Origin: Pedobacter sp. HDW13
Lineage (GTDB): Bacteria; Bacteroidota; Bacteroidia; Sphingobacteriales; Sphingobacteriaceae
Assembly (NCBI RefSeq): GCF_011303555.1
Contig: NZ_CP049868.1
Coordinates: 2,914,001 to 2,978,000 of the forward strand
Length of the DNA: 64,000 nucleotides
Direction of reading: 5' to 3'
A program made the position numbers and the translations under genes. Position 1 is the first letter of the stretch. Every line of letters begins with the position of its first letter. Of the stretch, positions 11,401 through 19,051 are shown in pieces. Below the pieces are notes generated by a model. That model was given only the letters and a program-made list of their open reading frames with translations. It was not told where the DNA came from and ran no database searches.

Positions 11401-11432
11401 GGCTTTTAGCGTTAGGGATAGACTAAAAAGCC
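11401..11432 (+). terminator. Probable terminator after the surface-protein operon
   Basis: GGCTTTTAG at 11401-11409 pairs with CTAAAAAGCC at 11423-11432 (one bulge), 20 bp after the OmpA-family stop codon. A smaller hairpin (TTGCTG/CAGCAA) precedes it. The U-run after the stem is short, so termination efficiency is uncertain. Confidence 0.5.
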
Positions 11433-11622
11433 CTTGTTTGCATGGCTTCGTTTTTTAGCAATTATTCTAAATACACCATAACCATAGGGTTTATATTTTC
11501 TCCTTATTAACAACTAATTAATTTCGGAACTCCTACGGATTTTCTTCACATGTTATCGAAGCAATTCCGAAGAAACAGGCTATATTAACCTTTGTTTACA
11601 GGCTTAATTTAAGGTTGCCAAT

Positions 11623-11719
11623 TTATTTCACCACCTAAGACATGTAAGAATATTAAAGGTTGGAACGAAGACACGATTGCAATTTATTTACCATTTAAGA
11701 CATATAAGCTCATGTAAGG
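11623..11719 (+). repeat. Two copies of a dispersed 37-bp intergenic repeat
   Basis: The copies at 11623-11659 and 11683-11719 share the pattern TTATTT(C)ACCAnnTAAGACATnTAAG with a further ATnTAAr at the end. They are 60 bp apart. A third copy lies in inverted orientation at 51609-51643, next to dinB. This is an interspersed noncoding element of unknown function. Confidence 0.6.
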
Positions 11720-11786
11720 GTAATTGTACTTATATGAAACTTATATATCTGATATGGTTTTTGTTTTACATGGTAATAAATTGAGT

Positions 11787-11813
11787 TGTCATCCTGAGCT
11801 TGTCGAAGGATCT
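11787..11813 (+). repeat. Short interspersed motif containing TCCTGAGCTTGTCGAAGGA
   Basis: This short imperfect inverted motif (ATCCT...AGGAT) recurs, to my knowledge, in intergenic DNA of many bacterial genomes, including Bacteroidota. It sits downstream of the metE stop codon, outside any gene. A related form (CACTGAGCCTGTTGAAATG) occurs at 15160-15180. Confidence 0.45.
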
Positions 11814-11845
11814 GCCTTAACCTAATTCAATCATTCAAAACTCAA

Positions 11846-14158
11846 TTACGCCAATACCTCTTCGCGCATTTCCTGGGCTGCTGCCACCATTTCAATCAGT
11901 GCTTTTTTGGTTTCATCCCAATGGCGGGTTTTTAATCCACAATCAGGGTTTACCCAAAGCTGATCGGCAGGAACCACAGCTTTCGCTTTTTCCAAAAGCT
12001 GCACCATTTCTGCTCTTGAAGGTACCCTTGGCGAGTGGATATCGTACACACCAGGCCCAATTTCGTTCGGGTATTTAAAGTCGGCAAAGGCATCAAGCAG
12101 TTCCATTTGCGAACGCGAACATTCAATTGTAATTACATCGGCATCCATATCGGCGATATTTTGGATAATATCGTTAAACTCCGAATAGCACATGTGAGTA
12201 TGGATCTGCGTTTCGTCTTTTACACCGCTTGCCGAAATTTTAAAGGCCGTAACCGCCCATTTCAGGTAAGCCTGCCAATCTGTTTGGCGTAACGGAAGGC
12301 CTTCGCGTATGGCTGGCTCATCAATTTGAATGACTTTTATTCCTGCATTTTCGAGGTCTACCACTTCATCGCGGATAGCCAGTGCAATTTGGTTACAGGT
12401 AACTGATCTCGGCTGGTCGTTACGTACAAAAGACCATTGCAATATCGTAACCGGACCGGTTAACATGCCTTTTACAAGGATTGGGGTTAACGATTGCGCA
12501 AATGCTGTCCAGTAAACCGTCATGGCTTTAGGGCGGTCTACATCACCATAAATAATAGGGGGTTTAACGCAGCGGCTACCGTAGCTCTGTACCCAGCCAT
12601 TTTTGGTAAAGGTAAAGCCGTTAAGCTGCTCACCAAAATACTCTACCATATCGTTACGCTCAAATTCGCCATGTACCAATACATCAATGCCAATTTCTTC
12701 CTGCCAGCGAATGGCTTCTTCGGTTTCCTTTTTTAATAAAGTATCGTATTCGGCAGGTGTAATTTCTCCCTTTTTAAATTGTGCCCTCCAGTTTCTAACT
12801 TCGGTAGTTTGTGGAAAAGAACCGATAGTTGTAGTAGGGAAAAGCGGCAGTTTTAAAATATCCTGCTGTGTCTTTTTCCTGATCGAAAAGGCATTTTCGC
12901 GTTCTGCATCTTTATCGGTAATGCCACTTACCCTTTGCTTTACTGTTGTGTTATGGATCAGCGTAGAAGTTCTGCGGCTTTCAATGGCGTTTTTGTTTTC
13001 AGTGAGTTTAGTCAGTGCCTCCTGACCGGGGGTTTCATCAGCCAATGCTTTGAGGGTAACCACCTCATCAATTTTCTGTTTGGCAAAGGCCAGCCATTGC
13101 TTAATTTCGGGGGTAAGGGTTTCCTCGTTGGTTTCCAGGTCCAGATCGCAAGGCGAATGCAATAATGAGCACGAAGGCGCAATCAATACGCGGTCGCTAC
13201 CCAGTTGGGCTACTGCTTTTTTGATGATGGCTAAAGATTGCTCAAAATCATTTTTCCAGATATTTCTACCATCAACCACTCCAAGAGATAAGCTTAATGT
13301 AGCCGGAATGGCATTTAGTACTTCATCCAGCTGCTCAGGGCAACGTACCAAATCGATGTGTAAAGCCTGTACAGGTAAGCCGGTAGCCAGTGCAAGGTTA
13401 TCTTTTAAGCCCTCAAAATAAGTGGCTACCAATACCTTAAGCTGCGGAAATTGTTTCCTGATTTCGGCATAAACATAATTGTAGGCTGCACGGGCTTTTT
13501 CGTTAATATCTAACGCTAAAAACGGTTCGTCGAACTGGATCCACTCTGCTCCCTGATCTTTCAGCTCTGTTAAAATCTGGAGGTAAACCGGTAACAGTTT
13601 CTTAATCAAGTCGATTTTATCAAAACCGGTTTCTTTTTCTTTGCCCAGTAACAGGTAAGAAACAGGCCCAATAATTACAGGTTTGCTGTTAATGCCCAGT
13701 TGTTTTGCCCTTACAAATTCGTTTACAATTTTGCCTGAGAAAAGGTTAAACTCCTGGTTTTTATAAAATTCGGGTACAATGTAATGGTAATTGGTATCGA
13801 GCCATTTGGTCATTTCCATGGCGGTAATGTCTAAACCATCTTTCTGGTAGCCCCGGGCCATGGCAAAATACAAATCGAGTTCGTTATTGGTTTTCTGCAG
13901 TACCACCTGGTTATAACGTTTTGGAATGGCGCCTACGGTTAGCGACATATCCAGGATCTGGTCGTAATAAGAAAAATCGTTTGAAGGAATCAGGTCGATA
14001 CCTGCCTCTTGTTGTAGTTTCCAGTTTTGATCGGCAATGTTACGGCCTTTGCTCAGCAGCTCTGCCAAAGTAATTTTGCCGGCCCAATATTGCTCGCTGG
14101 CTTTTTTTAGTTCTCTGTTGCTCCCGATACGCGGGTAGCCTAGGTTGTGGGTTTGCAT
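11846..14158 (-). CDS. metE: Cobalamin-independent methionine synthase
   Basis: 5-methyltetrahydropteroyltriglutamate-homocysteine methyltransferase, which makes methionine in the cytoplasm without B12. The 770 residues are the usual MetE length. The N terminus (MQTHNLGYPRIGSNRELKKA) and the central FPTTTIGSFPQTTEVR, which opens the catalytic half, are family signatures. Zinc and homocysteine ligands are visible: HMC in THMCYSEFNDI, the Glu of ITIECSRSQME, and Cys740 in NPDCGLKTR. The gene stands alone on the minus strand with a cobalamin riboswitch about 190 nt upstream of its ATG, so repression by B12 is strongly predicted. An Lrp/AsnC-type regulator is encoded divergently and may also act here (inference). 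Confidence 0.97.
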   Translation of the reverse strand: MQTHNLGYPRIGSNRELKKASEQYWAGKITLAELLSKGRNIADQNWKLQQEAGIDLIPSNDFSYYDQILDMSLTVGAIPKRYNQVVLQKTNNELDLYFAMARGYQKDGLDITAMEMTKWLDTNYHYIVPEFYKNQEFNLFSGKIVNEFVRAKQLGINSKPVIIGPVSYLLLGKEKETGFDKIDLIKKLLPVYLQILTELKDQGAEWIQFDEPFLALDINEKARAAYNYVYAEIRKQFPQLKVLVATYFEGLKDNLALATGLPVQALHIDLVRCPEQLDEVLNAIPATLSLSLGVVDGRNIWKNDFEQSLAIIKKAVAQLGSDRVLIAPSCSLLHSPCDLDLETNEETLTPEIKQWLAFAKQKIDEVVTLKALADETPGQEALTKLTENKNAIESRRTSTLIHNTTVKQRVSGITDKDAERENAFSIRKKTQQDILKLPLFPTTTIGSFPQTTEVRNWRAQFKKGEITPAEYDTLLKKETEEAIRWQEEIGIDVLVHGEFERNDMVEYFGEQLNGFTFTKNGWVQSYGSRCVKPPIIYGDVDRPKAMTVYWTAFAQSLTPILVKGMLTGPVTILQWSFVRNDQPRSVTCNQIALAIRDEVVDLENAGIKVIQIDEPAIREGLPLRQTDWQAYLKWAVTAFKISASGVKDETQIHTHMCYSEFNDIIQNIADMDADVITIECSRSQMELLDAFADFKYPNEIGPGVYDIHSPRVPSRAEMVQLLEKAKAVVPADQLWVNPDCGLKTRHWDETKKALIEMVAAAQEMREEVLA

Positions 14159-14344
14159 TTTTTCAACTTTTTAAATGGTTAATAATCATTGTAAAAAGCC
14201 CCTTGTTAATTTCGCAATGCAATAAGGAAGGAAGTATGAAGGAGCGCAATGCCACGGAAACAGGGCACAACAAGCCCATAAAGGTTTTGTACCAGTGTAA
14301 CAGCATTTGTCTGACATCAGGCTTCAATCGCGAAAGCATTGTCA

Positions 14345-14478
14345 ATTCCGGAACAGAAAGGTATCCTGACTTGTAACCGTTTTATCATCTATGGATGTTT
14401 TTGATAAAATCTTAAATGTTACTTACAGTTGCGCGACAGTTCGTGATTTACACACGATTCCCTTTTCACTTCCGGTTA
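14345..14478 (-). promoter_or_regulatory. Cobalamin (B12) riboswitch upstream of metE
   Basis: Read on the minus strand from 14478, this shows the conserved cobalamin-aptamer elements in order: P1 5' strand CCGGAA (14475-14470), AAAAGGGAATC, CACGAACTGTCGCGCAACTG with the following TAAGT, and the B12 box AAGTCAGGATACC (about 14373-14361). The P1 3' strand TTCCGG lies near 14351-14346. The arrangement matches the family consensus (GGGAA, GCCACTG-like core, then the AGYCAGGARACC-type box). It lies in the leader of metE, a classic target, where bound cobalamin lowers expression of the B12-independent enzyme. The expression platform between the aptamer and the ATG was not resolved. Confidence 0.92.
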
Positions 14479-14660
14479 TTGAAATATATACAAGAACTCT
14501 TTTGCTTACAATCAGTTTTTAATTCTTTTCAAAGGTAGTTAAGTGGATATTAAAACTATTGATTGTGAAATAATAAGGTTAAACAGCTGTTTTTGTGTTG
14601 TTTTTTAGTGTATTTTGCTTTTGAGTACTTAGATTTGGCAGCAAAAAAGAAAAATATTCT

Positions 14661-15122
14661 ATGAGCGAGCTTGATGAAACTGATTTATTACTGTTGAAGA
14701 TTTTAGGCAATAACTCCAGTTACACCACAAAAGAGCTGGCAGCGCAGGTAAACTTATCGCCGTCGCCGGTTTTTGAAAGGGTAAAACGGTTAGAAAACAA
14801 TGGCTATATTAAAAAATACATCGCTATACTGGATGCGGAGAAATTTAACCAGGGCTTTATTGTTTTTTGTAACATTAAACTGAAACAGCATGACCGAAAA
14901 ATCGGCCACCACTTTGTGGCCGATATTTTAAAAATAGATGAAGTTACAGAATGTTATAATGTTTCTGGCGACTATGATTTTATTTTGAAGGTATATGCGA
15001 GGGACATGAAACACTATCAGGATTTTGTTTTCAATAAACTCGGCTCAGTAGAAAGTATTGGGAGTACACACAGCACTTTCGTAATGGCCGAGATTAAAAA
15101 TTCGCATAACATTAATTTTTAA
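14661..15122 (+). CDS. Lrp/AsnC family transcriptional regulator
   Basis: A 153-residue protein of the standard Lrp/AsnC size. It begins MSELDETDLLLLKILGNNSS, has a winged helix-turn-helix (ELAAQVNLSPSPVFERVKRLENNGYI, residues about 27-52) and a RAM effector-binding domain with ECYNVSGDYDFILKVYARDM. These proteins bind amino acids and act as local or global regulators. It is divergent from metE across the riboswitch-containing region, which suggests but does not prove a role in methionine metabolism. A possible Bacteroidota -7 box TAGATTTG lies at 14630-14637, 24 bp before the ATG; no clear -33 element was found. Confidence 0.92.
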   Translation: MSELDETDLLLLKILGNNSSYTTKELAAQVNLSPSPVFERVKRLENNGYIKKYIAILDAEKFNQGFIVFCNIKLKQHDRKIGHHFVADILKIDEVTECYNVSGDYDFILKVYARDMKHYQDFVFNKLGSVESIGSTHSTFVMAEIKNSHNINF

Positions 15123-15159
15123 GGGGCTGTGGCATTCTTTCGTTTGTCTACAAGTTTGC

Positions 15160-15180
15160 CACACTGAGCCTGTTGAAATG
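15160..15180. repeat. Short interspersed motif CACACTGAGCCTGTTGAAATG
   Basis: A diverged copy of the CTGAGC-CTGTCGAAG type motif, located in the 59-bp gap between the convergent Lrp and GH16 genes. It is related to the motif at 11787-11813. No coding potential. Confidence 0.4.
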
Positions 15181-15181
15181 C

Positions 15182-16003
15182 CTATTTAAACTGGTAAGTT
15201 TTAACATAATCAAATACAACCTCGTCGGGATATACGCCCTTGGTGTAGTCGCCGCCAAAACCAGTTAATTCGGTACTTAAGATCATGTATTCTGAAATAC
15301 CCGACAGGCCTTTACTTGTGCGGAATACTTCGGTTCCATCAACAAAAAAGACGTATTCTACGTTGTTCCAAAGTAATCCAAAAGTGTGAAAATTATTGTC
15401 GTTAATGGTTTCGCTGGGTACAATTTTACTTTCGCTTTTGTGGGTTGCACCGTAGCCTCCCCAATGTACGGTATGGTAAGTGGCGTTTGGATTCGGCTTC
15501 AGGTATTCAAAAATATCAACTTCTGCACCCACTGCAAGTGCATTATCTGGCTGTGAACCCATTGTATTTGTTTGTAGCCAAAAAGAGGAGTGTGTACCAA
15601 GCGATTTTTGCATTTTAGCCCTGCATTCAAAATAACCGTACTTCTGGGCAAACTTACCATCGGTACACAGTTGCCCAACATAATATTTTCCATCAGTATC
15701 TTTAATCGTTTGTATCACCAGATTTCCTTTGCCATCAAGCGAAATGGTTTTATTGCCCGAAACAGTAGCATATCCCCTTACGGTTCCATCAGCCCTGTAA
15801 GCCCATTTCGTTGCATCGATTGTTGTGCCGTTAAAATCATCAACAAAAACAGGAGTCATCTGGTGAATAAAGTCGGCTGGTTTTAAAGGTTTTTGGAGAA
15901 ATGGATCCGTTTTTTGCGAAAGCGTTGGTACTTCGGGAACATCATTTTTCTTGGCGCAGGATAAAAGTAGAACGGCGATTAAAATTGAAACTGTGTTTTT
16001 CAT
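15182..16003 (-). CDS. Glycoside hydrolase family 16 lipoprotein
   Basis: The signal peptide has a lipobox ending in Cys16 (VLLLSC-AKK), so this is an envelope lipoprotein. It carries a jelly-roll GH16 domain with the catalytic signature ExDxxE, seen as E161-V-D163-I-F-E166 (AEVDIFEYLKP). The upstream GYFECRAKMQKSLGTHSSFWL and downstream NDNNFHTFGLLWN are also typical. GH16 enzymes cut beta-1,3 or beta-1,3/1,4-glucans, agars and related polysaccharides. Laminarin-type glucan is a plausible substrate, but subfamily cannot be told by eye. The gene is transcribed alone, convergent with the Lrp gene and divergent from the phosphodiesterase gene. A possible -7 box TATCTTTG lies on the minus strand at 16100-16093. 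Confidence 0.9.
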   Translation of the reverse strand: MKNTVSILIAVLLLSCAKKNDVPEVPTLSQKTDPFLQKPLKPADFIHQMTPVFVDDFNGTTIDATKWAYRADGTVRGYATVSGNKTISLDGKGNLVIQTIKDTDGKYYVGQLCTDGKFAQKYGYFECRAKMQKSLGTHSSFWLQTNTMGSQPDNALAVGAEVDIFEYLKPNPNATYHTVHWGGYGATHKSESKIVPSETINDNNFHTFGLLWNNVEYVFFVDGTEVFRTSKGLSGISEYMILSTELTGFGGDYTKGVYPDEVVFDYVKTYQFK

Positions 16004-16245
16004 AATACATTTAAAATTTGGTTACAGGATAAAGGTGTACCTTTTTTAGAATAAGCAGGGGCTAAAATCCTTAACAAATGGGGCGAAAAATACAAAGATA
16101 TTATGGGTAATATGGATGACCTGTTGCAGCAGGTGCATAGGCCTGTAGGTAGGAAGCTGCTTGTGGCCTGTAAGCTTAACATTTTCTTAATGTTCACCAA
16201 ACTTAAAGGGTATACTGTCCAAATACCTTTGCCGAAAAAAGATTT

Positions 16246-17604
16246 ATGAAACGAATAGTTGCCCTAATGGCCTTGTTGTGGCTTTCGGCGGGATATGTAT
16301 CGGCACAAGAAAACCATGTGGTATTGATTAGTATAGATGGCTTACGCCCCGAATTTTATTTAGATCCGCAATGGGGCATGATTAATGTACGCCAGGCCAT
16401 GCAAAACGGAGCATATGCAGAGGGCGTAAGGGGCAGTTTCCCAACGGTTACCTATCCTTCTCACACCACCATTGTAAGTGGTGTATTGCCAGCCAAACAT
16501 GGTATTTATTATAACACACCTGTTGAACCGCTGGGCATTTCGGGCAAGTGGTTCTGGTATTACAAAGACATTAAAGTACCTACCATCTGGACAGCAGCTA
16601 AAGATGCAGGTTTAACAACCGCAGGGGTGAGCTGGCCGGTTACCGTTGGTGCGCCAATTACGTATAACCTGCCTGAGTATGTAATTCTTCCACAAGGTAA
16701 AGGAGAGAAAAAAGACGAGATTAAAGCCATGTCTTTGGAATCGAACCCTAAAGAGCTTTTTCAGGAAGTACAGGATTATGCGGTAGGTAAGTTTAACGAG
16801 GAATATGGTGCTTCGGTTGATTTTTATACCAGCGACCAGAATAAATCGCGCATGGCAGCCTATATTTTAAGAAGATATAAGCCAGCTTTCCTGGCATTGC
16901 ACATTGCACTTTTAGATCACTTTGAACATGAGCAGGGCCGCGATGGAGATAAAGTAAGATCGGCTATCGTAGGGGCAGATGTGGCTATTAAAACCATTAT
17001 GGATGCGGTAGAGGCATCGGGTATGAGCAAAAACACTACTTTCATCATTACCGGCGACCACGGTTTTGTTGATATCCACACACAGTTTAAACCTAATGTA
17101 GTACTAAACAAGCTTGGCCTTTACGATGATGCCAATAAAGAAGGCTGGAAAGCTTACTTTCAGCAAAGCGGTGGATCTGCCTTTTTACACCTTAAAGATC
17201 CAAACGATAAAAAAAGCGTAGAGCAGGTAAAAAAAGCATTAAGCCAGTTACCGGAAGGCATCCAAAGAACTTTCCACGTATTGGATAAAGAGGGGATTGC
17301 TAAAGCACAAGGCGATCCAACAGCTGTTTTAGCGCTTGCTGCAAATCAGGGTTTCAGCTTTGGAGCTTCGGCCACGGGCGATATGCTTGCTCCGGCCAGC
17401 GGTGGTACCCATGGCTACCTTCCAACTGATTTTAAAGAGATACAAACCGGTTTTGTCACTTTCGGTAAAGGAATAAAAGCAGGTGCTGTTTTGCCCTTAA
17501 TTGGTCAGGAAGATATTGAACCTTTAATTGCAAAATTGCTTAACCTGAACCTAAAAACAGATGGCGTGTTATACCCGGGCATACTGGCTCCGGTAAAGAA
17601 ATAA
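16246..17604 (+). CDS. Nucleotide pyrophosphatase/phosphodiesterase-type alkaline phosphatase family protein
   Basis: Exported protein (signal peptide ending YVSAQ) of 452 residues in the alkaline phosphatase superfamily, NPP branch. Two-zinc-site residues are visible: D31 (LISIDGLRPEF), nucleophile T69 in FPTVTYPSHTTIVSG, D224 and H228 (LLDHFEHEQ), D271-H272 (TGDHGF) and H389 (GGTHGY). Such enzymes hydrolyse phosphodiester or pyrophosphate bonds, often in nucleotides, in the periplasm. The gene is monocistronic with a strong terminator just downstream. Substrate is unknown; phosphonate- or nucleotide-specific relatives exist. Confidence 0.9.
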   Translation: MKRIVALMALLWLSAGYVSAQENHVVLISIDGLRPEFYLDPQWGMINVRQAMQNGAYAEGVRGSFPTVTYPSHTTIVSGVLPAKHGIYYNTPVEPLGISGKWFWYYKDIKVPTIWTAAKDAGLTTAGVSWPVTVGAPITYNLPEYVILPQGKGEKKDEIKAMSLESNPKELFQEVQDYAVGKFNEEYGASVDFYTSDQNKSRMAAYILRRYKPAFLALHIALLDHFEHEQGRDGDKVRSAIVGADVAIKTIMDAVEASGMSKNTTFIITGDHGFVDIHTQFKPNVVLNKLGLYDDANKEGWKAYFQQSGGSAFLHLKDPNDKKSVEQVKKALSQLPEGIQRTFHVLDKEGIAKAQGDPTAVLALAANQGFSFGASATGDMLAPASGGTHGYLPTDFKEIQTGFVTFGKGIKAGAVLPLIGQEDIEPLIAKLLNLNLKTDGVLYPGILAPVKK

Positions 17605-17626
17605 CAGGCAAATAACTGGTTAAAAA

Positions 17627-17666
17627 AATAAAGGGCTTCGAAAGTATATTTTCGAAGCCCTTTATT
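17627..17666. terminator. Strong bidirectional terminator
   Basis: A perfect 17-bp stem (17627-17643 with 17650-17666; core AAAGGGCTTCGAAA) has a 6-nt loop GTATAT and A/T-rich flanks on both sides. It serves the phosphodiesterase gene on the plus strand and the DUF4374 gene on the minus strand. Confidence 0.93.
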
Positions 17667-17687
17667 TTTAATCTTTTTTTAACAGGT

Positions 17688-19033
17688 TTAAAATACGCCA
17701 ATGTAGTGGTTTCCTGTTTTGTTAATCAGTTTAGCGCCTTTGGTTACGTTACCCGTTCTGCTGTTGATGATGTAAATGTTGCCATCTTTACCAACTGGGG
17801 TTACAGCTACAAAAACTTCATCGCCATTTACTACCCAACCCTGATATTGAAAAAAGTAAAGATCGGGTTCATAAGGTAAGGTTACCTGTTTAGCGGTTTT
17901 GGCATTTAAATCTACCCTTGCAATAAAACTTTGTTGTTCGGTGGCATTAAAGGCTGAGGCAGCTGCTCCATCATGCGTGTACATGATAAAGGCAATTCCG
18001 TTTCCGGCATATGTCCAGCTTTCTATGTAGGCTCCTTTAACACCTAAAGCTGCATCTAAGCTAAATTTATACGCGTTATCGTATTCGTTATTTGGGTTAA
18101 TACGCAGGATATGTGAACCTGCCTCTTGCGTAGCCTGGTAAATGTAACCATCTTCGGCCAGGTAAGAATTGAAATTGCGATAACCATTGGTGTTACCTGT
18201 GCTCACAGTAGAACTGATTAAAGTTGGGTTTTTTAGTGATGGATAATCAACCAGTAACGATTTTGCAGGGATTTTAACAGTCCCCGAATTATCAGCAATG
18301 CCCATTGCGGTATTGTACTTGCTTTTAGAAACACCAATAATTAACTTGTTACCCGCTTTGTTTAATACCGGGCCATCTAAACGTCCAATGTAAAAACCCT
18401 GAGCCTCTTCGGTTGCTAAAAGCGGAATTTCATACTGCTCGTAAGTTTTAATGCCTGCAGCCTGCAGGTTTAAAGACAATACTGTTGATTTTGCCCTTGC
18501 ATATTTATAGGTTATTCCATCCGCTTCTGTAGTAATTTTTACACCCGAAACGTTTACTGCAACACCAGTTTTATCGTTATCGAATAGTTTCACCCAGCGG
18601 GGTGAAGTAGTTGCGTAGCTGGAAATATTTACCTTGTCGCTTAATTCAGCATAGCTGCTACCACCATTTACTTTATATTTAGAAAACTCTCCTCCGTTTG
18701 GTCCGGTGTAAGCAATGTTAAAAAGTGTACTTCCATCAAGCGATGATTGTAAACGGGCAGTACGTTGCGACCTTACTGGAAAACCATTGGTATAAACATC
18801 TATAGATTTGTTGGGGTCTTTGGCATCGTTTACACTTACCGAATACACCATTGTTCCACCATTACCATCTCCCGGGTAGTACCCATCAAAGCACCCGAAA
18901 GGGTAATCCAGCGGCTGGAGTTGCCCAGGTTTTCTTCCGGCTCTGGTATTTCATTATTTTTCGAACAACCTGAAATAGTAGTTGCCATTGCTACAGCTCC
19001 AAGCATCAAGAGCTTTAAAAATTGCTTTTTCAT
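17688..19033 (-). pseudogene. DUF4374 lipoprotein gene, frameshifted near its 5' end
   Basis: The first frame (19033 down to about 18876) encodes a lipoprotein signal (MKKQFLKLLMLGAVAMATT, then ISGC) and SSRWITLSGALMGTT. The second frame (about 18886 down to 17688) continues PGDGNGGTMVYSVSVNDA and runs through a DUF4374 domain rich in beta-propeller-like strands. The frames join if one base is restored in the CCCGGG run at 18871-18876. DUF4374 proteins are cell-envelope proteins found beside siderophore-type TonB receptors, as here: the receptor gene ends 18 bp upstream in the same direction. The rest of the reading frame is undamaged, which suggests a sequencing error or a very recent mutation. 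Confidence 0.85.
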
Positions 19034-19051
19034 ATTAATGATTAATTAGAT

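Larger units (their letters stand above)
11433..11845. other. Gene-free intergenic segment with dispersed repeats
   Basis: The whole gap between the OmpA-family gene and metE is 465 bp and holds no convincing ORF or RNA gene. Apart from the terminator it contains two copies of a dispersed 37-bp repeat (11623-11659 and 11683-11719). A diverged inverted partner of the second copy lies at about 11755-11783 (TTTACATGGTAATAAATTG), and a TCCTGAGCTTGTCGAAGGA motif lies at 11787-11813. Confidence 0.7.

Noticed and set aside
12035..13421. Several plus-strand ORFs inside metE
   Set aside because: All are shadows of the conserved metE frame.
14163..14345. 60-residue ORF between the riboswitch and metE
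   Set aside because: It begins at a non-ATG codon beside the aptamer and has no recognisable features. It ends just before metE by chance; a leader peptide cannot be excluded but is not supported.
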